Source: UBA1161 sp002311745
GTDB lineage: Bacteria; Planctomycetota; Phycisphaerae; Tepidisphaerales; Tepidisphaeraceae
NCBI GenBank assembly: GCA_050018415.1
Contig: JBEKAB010000004.1
Location: forward strand, 116,262-180,261
Length of the DNA: 64,000 bases
Direction of reading: 5' to 3'
Of the stretch, positions 24,976 to 32,238 are shown one piece after another. The notes beneath the pieces are model-generated. The model made no database searches and was not told the DNA's origin. It worked only from the letters and a program-made list of their open reading frames with translations. The first letter of the stretch is position 1. Each line of letters begins with the position of its first letter. A program made the translations under genes and the position numbers.

Positions 24976-26031
24976 CTATTTACCCGACACGACAACGATC
25001 TTGAAAGTCCCAGCCTTGGCTTTGGGCCGGCGCTCGCCGGCCTGCAGCGGTTCAAACTCCGCCGTCGGAAGGTAGAGAGTGTGGGTCTTGGTGTCGAGCG
25101 CCAGCGTGCGGGCGCCCTTAGGCGTCTGCACCGTCTGGACGGATTCGAATTTTCCAGGCGAGGTCTCCTTGACGACCGTCAGCGTACCATCGCCGCAACT
25201 GGCGAATACCTCGCCGGTTGCGGGATCGAACGCGCAGAAGTCGACGCCGCTTCCGATGGGGACGGTGCCCAGCGTCTTTCCGGTTTGAGTATCCAGGATC
25301 GCCATGACCTGGTTATGACAACCCGCAAACAAATGGTGCCCAGCCACATCGATGGCCAGTCCCGCGGGCCCGTCGCCTCCGGCGATGTCCCACGTCGCAG
25401 TGACCTTCATGGTCTTGGTATCGATGACGGCGATCTGGCTCTTGTCTTCCAAGTCGTCATACACATGGCCCTGACCATCCGAGACGGCGGACTCCGGCCG
25501 TCCGTCCAGGGGAATGTGCGCCGTCACGGCCTTATCCAGGGGCGCATCGACGGAAATGACTGTGGCGTCTTTCGCGCGGCCGTCAAAGCAAAATACGCAG
25601 TTGCTGGCCGGATCGTAAATGATCGCATCCGGCCCCTCGCTGGTCGGCGCCGTGCCGAGCACCTTGTTCGTTTCTAGGTCGAAGACCGAGACGGTATTGC
25701 TTCGGCCGTTGCTGGTGTATCCGCGCTTGGCGGTGGGTGCCAGGGCCACGCCGTGGACGCCGGTTGTGTCGGCCAGATCGCTGATGACTTTGCCGCTTTG
25801 AACATCGATGATTTGCGTATGATTTCCCCTGGGCACGTAGAGACGGCCCGACTCCGGATCGACGGTCACATAATCCCATCCACCCTCGCCGCCGATATGT
25901 AACTCCTTGACCACGTGGTACTTACCCGTGGGAGCGGTGGTATCGGCGGCGCGAGCCACAACGCAACGGCCGATGCAGACGCCGACAAGGAAAACCGCGG
26001 GAACAAGCCAACAACTTTTGCGCGATCGCAT
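24976..26031 (-). CDS. Exported YncE-like seven-bladed beta-propeller protein
   Basis: The 351-residue protein has a signal peptide (WLVPAVFLVGVCIGRCVVAR) and a series of propeller blades of the YVTN type: YVPRGNHTQIIDVQSGKVIS, SNGRSNTVSVFDLETNKVLG, SQIAVIDTKTMKVTATW and NQVMAILDTQTGKTLGTVP. Such periplasmic propellers bind DNA, peptides or redox partners; this one has no catalytic motif. The ATG at 26031 is chosen because GGAGG lies 6 bases upstream; two earlier in-frame ATGs are less well placed. It is monocistronic. Confidence 0.88.
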   Translation of the reverse strand: MRSRKSCWLVPAVFLVGVCIGRCVVARAADTTAPTGKYHVVKELHIGGEGGWDYVTVDPESGRLYVPRGNHTQIIDVQSGKVISDLADTTGVHGVALAPTAKRGYTSNGRSNTVSVFDLETNKVLGTAPTSEGPDAIIYDPASNCVFCFDGRAKDATVISVDAPLDKAVTAHIPLDGRPESAVSDGQGHVYDDLEDKSQIAVIDTKTMKVTATWDIAGGDGPAGLAIDVAGHHLFAGCHNQVMAILDTQTGKTLGTVPIGSGVDFCAFDPATGEVFASCGDGTLTVVKETSPGKFESVQTVQTPKGARTLALDTKTHTLYLPTAEFEPLQAGERRPKAKAGTFKIVVVSGK

Positions 26032-26097
26032 GACCATCCTCCAAAGAAAATGCAAAACCAAACCGGAGCGCCAATTATCCTAACTCCTCGACTGACC

Positions 26098-26132
26098 TTC
26101 TACTCTCTCCTTTCTCCCGCTCTCCTCTCTCG
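26098..26132. repeat. Pyrimidine heptamer-like simple repeat
   Basis: CTACTCT, CTCCTTT and CTCCCGC form a near-heptameric run that shares TCTACTCTCTCCTTTCTCC exactly with the reverse complement of 9694-9712. It lies between the YncE-like gene and a small hypothetical gene. Confidence 0.6.
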
Positions 26133-26328
26133 CGCAGCGCGGCCTTCGTCACGGCCGCTTTAAATTTCCTGGGGACCAAGGCCATAGGGTGTGTTTTAAC
26201 GCGTCGGGCCGACGATTAGGTATATTTGCGCGAAGATTGACCCAAGACCGACGTTAGGGTATCGTTCGGTTCGGAAATTTGGCGAGACAATATTGTGGTT
26301 CATCGCTGGGCAGATCAAGGAGTGATCT

Positions 26329-26781
26329 ATGATGAGGCTTACCGGTATTTGCAATGAATTCGACATGACCCCTTTAGGGCGCCCCGGATATGCACTTGCA
26401 GTGGAACTTACGTCGGCGGGAGACGAGGCGGTGCCGGTGAGCGGAGTGTTATTGGCTCGCAAGGGTATCAATGCATTTCCTGATTTCGCCCAGGGCTTCA
26501 ATCTCGATCCCTCGGCAGTCATTGAGGGGCTTCCACCGGACAGGTACCAGGTTCGCGTTGAAATGCTCGTGAACCACAATGGAGTCGTTGTATACGGCGA
26601 TGGTAAAAGCGAGCTGCGTCTGCAACCGAATAACCGAATGAACTTCATACTGCCGTTGCCGTTCCAGGGCCTCGAATATTTCATCAATGCTCCGGCGGAA
26701 GACTTGTTCATTGCTGCGACAAGCCTTTCCGGCGGTGAACAAATTGTTGTCCAAGACAACCTGCTTGCGATAATCCAGTAG
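26329..26781 (+). CDS. Hypothetical protein of 150 residues
   Basis: The frame is supported by AAGGAG 6 bases before the ATG and by AT-richer composition typical of this strip. The protein appears all-beta in its centre (ALAVELTSAGDEAVPVSGVL and YQVRVEMLVNHNGVVVYGDG), with a conserved-looking FILPLPFQGLEYFINAPAED, but no signal peptide or membrane helix. It resembles no family I can name. It stands alone between a repeat and an inverted-repeat region next to the nucleotidyltransferase-WYL gene, which transcribes towards it. Confidence 0.65.
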   Translation: MMRLTGICNEFDMTPLGRPGYALAVELTSAGDEAVPVSGVLLARKGINAFPDFAQGFNLDPSAVIEGLPPDRYQVRVEMLVNHNGVVVYGDGKSELRLQPNNRMNFILPLPFQGLEYFINAPAEDLFIAATSLSGGEQIVVQDNLLAIIQ

Positions 26782-27085
26782 TCAGTACAAGAGCACGGTC
26801 ATCTGGGATTGCCTTATAACGTCAAATTTGCCTTGATTGTGCCGCAGAATCGGCCACCCGGGGAAGAAATCAACAAAATGCTTGGGACGACAAACACGAA
26901 ACCCATTAGGATGATGCCAAATAACTAGTCGCCATATCATCAAGAACATTTTTAGAACGTATGCTGTCCTGAATTGGGAATTCAAAGGGTTCGGCAGTCA
27001 TTGATTTTCCGATTCGCTCTTTCATCCAAAACTCCCGACGCCTTTGAATTTCCCCCATTGAAATTCCCGGCGTTGGGTAGCCGTG
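26782..27085. other. AT-rich intergenic stretch with a long inverted repeat
   Basis: No supported gene. GGGAATTCAAAGG (26976-26988) pairs with CCTTTGAATTTCCC (27041-27054) with one bulged base, enclosing about 50 bases. It lies just past the stop codon of the nucleotidyltransferase-WYL gene and could terminate it, but no T-tract follows. Confidence 0.5.
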
Positions 27086-28429
27086 TCAGGTCATGTAGCC
27101 GGTCTTGCCCAGGCACCGGTTCCCGTACTTGTCCTTATGCGGCTTCAGGTGAACATCGTAGCTTTTGCGGCGAAATCGCTTCTCGCATAACGGACACGCG
27201 ACGAAGTACCGGTAATCGGCGGAGCCGGACCAATATCGGGAGCTGGAACGACCCTCAGAATAGAGTGATTCCGTCACGTCGCCGGCCTTCGTGATTTCGA
27301 CCGGAAAGCGAGGCTCAAACGACTTGTTGGTGTTTTCGACGCGTTGCACGTTGCTTGCAACAAACGACTTTATGCCGGGCCCGGAAGAGCCGCCCGTGAG
27401 GTCATACACGTAAAAGTATTCCTGTGCGACGCCGTCCTTGCGCTTCCGGTACGTCAGCGAATACGGTTCTACCGTCCTGCGCGTTCCTTTGTACACGATA
27501 TCGAGAAGGGTAAGTGTGTGACCCGCCTCCATGATCGGATTGCGCAGCGACGACGGGAAAAACTCCACCTGCCGCTGGCTGACAGAGATATTGGCGAATA
27601 GGTCCGCGATAAATTGCTTGAACGCCGTTCCGACGTTGCCGAAATCGATCCGGCTTCGCAAGGGGCAAACGATATATTTCTCCCAGAGGCTCTGAAATGC
27701 AAGCAGCGGGAGGTCGAGGAACAGTCCTTTGGCGATTCCTGGACTGGCGTGAAAAATCGTCTTGCGAAGAAATGTGCTGACGATTTCCGTGCGGTTGACG
27801 GCGAAATCCGGGTGGATGACGCTGGAATAGATAAGGTCAAAGAGGTCCGGGACGTGGCGACGCTGTAGAAGGCATTTCATCTTCGAGGCAAGCTGTTCCT
27901 CGAGCTTGACGCAGCGAATCTCCGCTTGACACTGCTCGTAATCAGAATAGGCGTGAATTAGTCGGCGGCTCTGCACCGGGAGGTAAAGGCGTTCCCACTC
28001 GGTCACATCTATGCGGACGCTGATGATCATGGAGCTTTCGCGGCCATAAAAGTCCCGGAAGTACACCCGGGCCTCCACGATCTCCGTCTCGTCGTCAGCT
28101 CCCCGCTTGGCGCGTGAAATGGTCCGCGAAGTGTCAAACTCGACTCCGGCAATGCCGCGGACGAATTCACACACGCGATTCAGTTCAGCAGCGAGCCAGT
28201 CGGTTGGAATCTTTCTGGGGGACGAAAAGTCGAGGTCGCCGGAGAATCTTCCGAACGGGAAATAACCCTTGCGCAGGCAGTTACCCCCTTTAAGTACAAG
28301 CTGCTTTCCAAGCTCGCTTTGCGAGAAGATGCCGCATAGCAGCCAGCCGAAGACGTAGTCCCTCTGAACGTGGGATGTATGAACCCCCAAATCGACGCTG
28401 GCTTGATCGATTTCGTCTCTCGCAATCAT
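27086..28429 (-). CDS. AbiEii-like nucleotidyltransferase fused to a WYL-like domain and a C-terminal zinc finger
   Basis: The protein has 447 residues. Residues 1-240 are an AbiEii-type nucleotidyltransferase: VLKGGNCLRKG at 45-55, FSGDLDFSS at 62-70, and the late KMKCLLQRRHVPDLFDLIY block at 183-201. Residues 305-378 look WYL-like (LLDIVYKGTRRTVEPYSLTY, YFYVYDL, IKSFVASNVQRVEN, FEPRFPVEI). Residues 411-431 form a finger with C412, C415, H427 and H431 (ACPLCEKRF, VHLKPH) followed by CLGKTGYM. Ordinary AbiEii toxins are about 300 residues and end after the RDLFDL-type motif. The ATG overlaps the stop of a short upstream frame. The gene is likely part of a defence or toxin-antitoxin module that senses a ligand or nucleic acid through the added domains; that is inference. 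Confidence 0.8.
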   Translation of the reverse strand: MIARDEIDQASVDLGVHTSHVQRDYVFGWLLCGIFSQSELGKQLVLKGGNCLRKGYFPFGRFSGDLDFSSPRKIPTDWLAAELNRVCEFVRGIAGVEFDTSRTISRAKRGADDETEIVEARVYFRDFYGRESSMIISVRIDVTEWERLYLPVQSRRLIHAYSDYEQCQAEIRCVKLEEQLASKMKCLLQRRHVPDLFDLIYSSVIHPDFAVNRTEIVSTFLRKTIFHASPGIAKGLFLDLPLLAFQSLWEKYIVCPLRSRIDFGNVGTAFKQFIADLFANISVSQRQVEFFPSSLRNPIMEAGHTLTLLDIVYKGTRRTVEPYSLTYRKRKDGVAQEYFYVYDLTGGSSGPGIKSFVASNVQRVENTNKSFEPRFPVEITKAGDVTESLYSEGRSSSRYWSGSADYRYFVACPLCEKRFRRKSYDVHLKPHKDKYGNRCLGKTGYMT

Positions 28430-28593
28430 CTGGTCGCGCCCGAACCTGTTGGGTCGTTGTCGCTCATAGCGGCCGCGGACCTATCGCGTCCCGTACCAGC
28501 TACCCTCTCGAACAGGCGAAGGAAAGGGGCACAGGAGAAAAAGACATCCAAGATTGCCTCGTTTGCGGACGAACTAAGCTTGGTGCGAACCAT
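28426..28593 (-). CDS. Short frame upstream of, and overlapping, the nucleotidyltransferase-WYL gene
   Basis: It has 55 codons from ATG: a hydrophobic helix (EAILDVFFSCAPFLRLFERV) followed by a polar tail ending SGATR. Its TGA overlaps the ATG of the next gene (ATGA), the usual antitoxin-to-toxin coupling. The frame remains open upstream to 28645. No clear ribosome binding site precedes this ATG, and I cannot assign a family. It could be a small antitoxin, the decayed 3' end of one, or chance. Confidence 0.35.
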   Translation of the reverse strand: MVRTKLSSSANEAILDVFFSCAPFLRLFERVAGTGRDRSAAAMSDNDPTGSGATR

Positions 28594-28740
28594 TAACGCC
28601 CAAGCCGCGCCAATGGCAGCATCCAGCGCCGCCCTTGGATCGCGTCATGCATTGCCGGTTAGTGCCACGTTATCCACCACATGTCGAACAAGCGGGGGCA
28701 AACCCCGATCTAGGCCCCAAATCGGCCAATCTTCCCGATA

Positions 28741-28972
28741 TTTCAGCCCGTCAAGCCGATTTAAGAGGGCCGATGCGCGGTTCAAGCACCCAACCTTCAC
28801 CACGCCGGACGGCATCGAAAATGGAGGCCGAAACACAAGCCCCTATGGTCCCTGTCGAAGTGAAGGTTTCCTCGCGCCAAAAGCGCCCAAGCCCATGGCA
28901 CGCGGCAGCTTGCACTACAAATCGCCGATTGGCGCCCAATTCCTTTTTCGTTCCTGCGCGCCGGCCAAAAAC
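28741..28972 (-). repeat. Dispersed repeat, copy B
   Basis: Read on the minus strand it follows copy A block by block: GCGCAGGAACGAA, GAATTGGGCG, CATGGGCTTGG, GCGAGGAAACCTTCACTTC, CATAGGGG, GCGCATCGGCCCTCTTAAAT, CGGCTTGACGGGCTGAA. Similarity stops exactly after CTGAA, at the side facing the nucleotidyltransferase gene. The left arm of the copy A hairpin is not preserved here. Confidence 0.75.
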
Positions 28973-29071
28973 TATCGTTTTTGAAAAATCGCGAAATTCG
29001 ATCGCAATCCTTTGCTGCGCAAGGCGATACGTTGCGAAAATCAACTTGCCTTGGCAACCTGGGGTGCCCGT

Positions 29072-30100
29072 TTAGTAGCTGTGGGCGACGATCTCGACGC
29101 GGCGGCGGAAGGTCCAATACACCACCGCCGTGTACGTCAGCACCAGCGGCATGCCGATGCACGCGATGATCAGCATGATGCGCAGGGTCTTGACGCTGGA
29201 AGAGGCTCGATAAATCGAGAGGCTGTTGGCGGGGTTGTTGCGCGCCGTCACTAGGTTGGGAAACAGGGCCATGCTGAACAGGGCCACCAAAGCCATGATG
29301 GTGACGCAGCTCGACAGGAACGCCTGACCGGGTTTGTCCGTGAAGGCGCAGCGCGGGATGTTGGCGATGGCCAGGACGTTGACGATGACGATACCGGCGG
29401 CCCAGGGCCAACGATGGAAATTGGGCACGGCGCTGGGCACGGCGATGAGCGTGTACATCGTCGTAAGCAGGTAGACCACCAGAAAAACGCCCCAGGTGTG
29501 CCACATCCATCGGCCGACGCGGTAATGCAGCTCGCCGTGCGGCACCTTCAGATTCAGGTACAGCGAGCCGTGCATGGCGAACATGGCCACGGAAAGCAGG
29601 CCGACGAGGATCGGATACGGCCGCAGCTCGTCCCAAAAGGTGCCGATGAAGATGCCGCGCTCGTTGAGCGGGATGCCGATCAGGCCATTTCCCACGGCCA
29701 CGCCGAACAGGAACGTCGCCAGCAGGCTCGAGGCGAAGAAGGCGAAATCCCAAATCTGCCGCCAGCGCGGCGAGGAACTCTTGCCGCGGAACTCGATGGC
29801 CGCGGCGCGGAAAATCAGCGCCGTCAGCACCAGCATGAAGGCCAGGTAAAACGCGGAAAAAATGGTGGCGTAGGCCTCGGGGAAGGCGGCGAACAGAGCG
29901 CCGCCGAAGGTCACCAGCCACACCTCGTTGCCGTCCCAGATCGGGCCGATGGCGTTGATGAAGACGCGGCGATCGTGGTCCGTTCGCGCCAGCGGGTGCA
30001 GGATGCCCACGCCCAGGTCAAACCCGTCCAGCACGGCGTAGCCCGCCAGCAGGACGCCCAGAAGAATAAACCAGATGGCGTGCAGGTCCATATTGGCCAT
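29072..30100 (-). CDS. cydB: Cytochrome bd ubiquinol oxidase subunit II
   Basis: The 342-residue membrane protein begins with WFILLGVLLAGYAVLDGFDL, followed by GVGILHPLARTDHDRRVFIN and IGPIWDGNEVWLVTFGGALF, the characteristic CydB N-terminus. Eight or more hydrophobic helices follow. It is the partner of CydA in the haem-copper-independent quinol oxidase that reduces oxygen at high affinity in the inner membrane. It is the last gene of the six-gene operon, 8 bases after cydA. No CydX-like small gene is evident downstream before the dispersed repeat. Confidence 0.95.
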   Translation of the reverse strand: MANMDLHAIWFILLGVLLAGYAVLDGFDLGVGILHPLARTDHDRRVFINAIGPIWDGNEVWLVTFGGALFAAFPEAYATIFSAFYLAFMLVLTALIFRAAAIEFRGKSSSPRWRQIWDFAFFASSLLATFLFGVAVGNGLIGIPLNERGIFIGTFWDELRPYPILVGLLSVAMFAMHGSLYLNLKVPHGELHYRVGRWMWHTWGVFLVVYLLTTMYTLIAVPSAVPNFHRWPWAAGIVIVNVLAIANIPRCAFTDKPGQAFLSSCVTIMALVALFSMALFPNLVTARNNPANSLSIYRASSSVKTLRIMLIIACIGMPLVLTYTAVVYWTFRRRVEIVAHSY

Positions 30101-30108
30101 CCAAACAT

Positions 30109-31644
30109 TCAGTCGGCGGATTCGAACTTCGCTTCACTGAGCGACGCGCGACGATCGACGAGCCTGCCGGCCGCCGCCGCCAGGGCCGGACCGCTGGTGC
30201 GCTGCGGCGGCGAAGCGGGTTCCGGGCCGAGGTGAATCTTGTGATTCAGCACCAGCAGCCAGATCAACAGCAGCAGCAGGTAGATCAACCCGAACAGGAT
30301 GATCGAACCGATCACTTGACCGCTGGCGACGGCTTCCGAAACCGCCTTGCTGGTCAGCAGTCCCTCATCGAGTCGATACTGGATGAATCCCTGCGAGTCG
30401 AGCAGGAGATTGCCGGCCGCGTCGCGTTGGACGGTGGGGTGGACGACCCACGGCTGGCGTCCGACTTCGGCGGCCGTCCAGCCCAGCTCGTTGGCGGCCA
30501 CGGCCAGCGCCACCGCAAAGACGAAGATCCACAGGAGCCAGCGGTGCTGGAAGAGCGTTCCGCGCCAGCGAAGCAGCGACGCCAGGAGCGTCAGGCAAAT
30601 GAACAGCACTCCGATGCCGACCATCAGGTGGTAGCTCACAAAGGCGGGCGCCACGGGCGGCCAGTATTGGCCCGGCACCTTGTCCAGACCCGTGACGCTC
30701 TGGTGGCGGTCGCCGTGGAGCAGAAAGCTGAGCAGGCCCGGAATCGCCAGCTCGAAGCGCACGGTCTTTTGCTTCTGATCGGGGAGGCCGAAAAGGCTCA
30801 AAGCGCCGCTCTGCGTCTGAAACTGTCCCTCGAACGCCGCCAGTTTCGCCGGCTGATGTCGCGCGACCATCCTGGCGTTGGCATGGCCGGAAACGAGCTG
30901 CGCCAGGCTGAAGAGGGTGGCGAACAAAAGCGCTCCCGAAAACGACCGGCGGGCAAACTCCTGGTGCCGATTCCGCAGCAGGTAATAGGCCGAGATGCTC
31001 ATCACGAAAAACGCTCCCATGATGAACGCGCCGATCAGCGTGTGCGTCAGGCGGTTGACCGTGGACGGATTGAACACCACGGCCCAAAAGTTCACGATCT
31101 CGGCCCGCATGACCGGGTGGCCCGATGCGTCAAACCACGGGTGGCCGTCCCGCGTCATTTGAACGATGTGATGTCCGGCGGGCGTCTGCTGCCAACTGTT
31201 GGCCACGATGATCCAGACCGCGGAGAAGATCGAGCCCAGGGCGACCATCAGCGTCGAGAAGAAATGAAACCGCGGGCTGACCTTGTCCCAGCCGAAGACC
31301 AACACCGCCAGGAACCCGGACTCAAGAAAGAACGCGAAAATTCCCTCGGCAGCCAGGGCAGATCCAAAAACGTCGCCGACGAAGCGCGAATAGACGGCCC
31401 AATTGGTGCCGAATTGGAATTCCATCACGATGCCCGATGCGACGCCCATGGCGAACGTCACGGCGAAGAGTTGCGTCCAGAACTTCGCCGCCGTTTCGTA
31501 GATCAATTCCCTGGTCCAGAGGTAGCGCGCTTCCAGATAGACCATGATGACGCCCAGCCCGATGGTCAGCGGCGGGAACAGATAATGAAACATTATGGTC
31601 AGAGCGAACTGAAATCGTGAGAGTGTGACGACGTCAAAACTCAT
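30109..31644 (-). CDS. cydA: Cytochrome bd ubiquinol oxidase subunit I
   Basis: The 511-residue protein starts LSRFQFALTIMFHYLFPPLT with the haem ligand His. It has GRxxW-region helices, MEFQFGTNWAVYSRFVGDVF and SAEGIFAFFLES-type text (AAEGIFAFFLESGF), then the quinol-site block ARHQPAKLAAFEG and a short Q-loop (the Bacillus-like short type rather than the long E. coli insertion). The ATG overlaps the rhodanese stop by four bases, so oxidase translation is coupled to the sulfur-transfer gene. An in-frame extension upstream is not protein-like. Confidence 0.95.
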   Translation of the reverse strand: MSFDVVTLSRFQFALTIMFHYLFPPLTIGLGVIMVYLEARYLWTRELIYETAAKFWTQLFAVTFAMGVASGIVMEFQFGTNWAVYSRFVGDVFGSALAAEGIFAFFLESGFLAVLVFGWDKVSPRFHFFSTLMVALGSIFSAVWIIVANSWQQTPAGHHIVQMTRDGHPWFDASGHPVMRAEIVNFWAVVFNPSTVNRLTHTLIGAFIMGAFFVMSISAYYLLRNRHQEFARRSFSGALLFATLFSLAQLVSGHANARMVARHQPAKLAAFEGQFQTQSGALSLFGLPDQKQKTVRFELAIPGLLSFLLHGDRHQSVTGLDKVPGQYWPPVAPAFVSYHLMVGIGVLFICLTLLASLLRWRGTLFQHRWLLWIFVFAVALAVAANELGWTAAEVGRQPWVVHPTVQRDAAGNLLLDSQGFIQYRLDEGLLTSKAVSEAVASGQVIGSIILFGLIYLLLLLIWLLVLNHKIHLGPEPASPPQRTSGPALAAAAGRLVDRRASLSEAKFESAD

Positions 31645-32207
31645 GGAATTTGAGCCTTGTCGCGGTCGGCGGTTTGGGAATTGTGCCGTGGAACGCCGCA
31701 AGCACCTAGGGGACAGCCGCGGTTGACCACCAGCAGCGCCAGCCAAAGGGCCAGGGCGAGCCAAAGGAATAGGGGATGGACCGTGGCTCCGAGGATCAGC
31801 AACACCGCGGCAAGGAGCACGCCGCCCAGCCGCAGCCGGGTCGGCACTCTGGGAATGGTGTTGGTTGCGCCAACGACGGGAAGCCCGCCGCGCCGCCACG
31901 CCGTCGTGCCTCCTTCGACGTTCACGACGTTCACCCCCGCAGCAGCCAGGCGCTGGCAGGCCCTCCGCGAGCGAGCACCGGACTGGCAAATGATGTAAAT
32001 TGGATCTTCCGGAGCGCCGCACCTCTCCGCCACGGCGGACGCCGGGGTTAGTTGGCCAAGCGGAATCGACCTGGCTCCGACGGCGTGAAGCAGCCCGTAT
32101 TCCACGTCCGTGCGAACGTCGATGAGGTCGATGTTCCGGCCCTGCTTCTGCAATTCGTACACTTGCGTGGGAAATGCGGTGGCGAAGCTGGGAACCGTCG
32201 TGGCCAT
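31641..32207 (-). CDS. Rhodanese-like sulfurtransferase with C-terminal DUF2892-type membrane helices
   Basis: The 188-residue protein has an N-terminal rhodanese domain with IDLIDVRTDVEYGLLHAVGA and an active-site loop IICQSGARSRRACQRL (Cys, then the Arg of CxxGxR). It continues into two membrane helices (LGGVLLAAVLLILGATVHPL and LFLWLALALWLALLVVNRGC) and a short tail. Rhodanese-DUF2892 fusions move sulfane sulfur at the membrane. The ATG at 32207 has AGGA upstream. It lies between the RND pump (31-base gap) and cydA (four-base overlap), which argues for a sulfide/persulfide or redox theme. Confidence 0.9.
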   Translation of the reverse strand: MATTVPSFATAFPTQVYELQKQGRNIDLIDVRTDVEYGLLHAVGARSIPLGQLTPASAVAERCGAPEDPIYIICQSGARSRRACQRLAAAGVNVVNVEGGTTAWRRGGLPVVGATNTIPRVPTRLRLGGVLLAAVLLILGATVHPLFLWLALALWLALLVVNRGCPLGACGVPRHNSQTADRDKAQIP

Positions 32208-32238
32208 GGTTTTGCGTTCCTGTATGTTCGCCGCCGGA

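Noticed and set aside
26782..26985. Minus-strand frame of 67 codons after the small hypothetical gene
   Set aside because: No ribosome binding site, odd composition (many Trp/His/Phe) and no partner; probably chance in AT-rich DNA.
31645..32022. Upstream extension of cydA by 126 codons
   Set aside because: It overlaps the rhodanese gene in another frame and reads as Arg/Gly-rich nonsense; CydA starts at the ATG before the SFDVVTLSRFQ segment.
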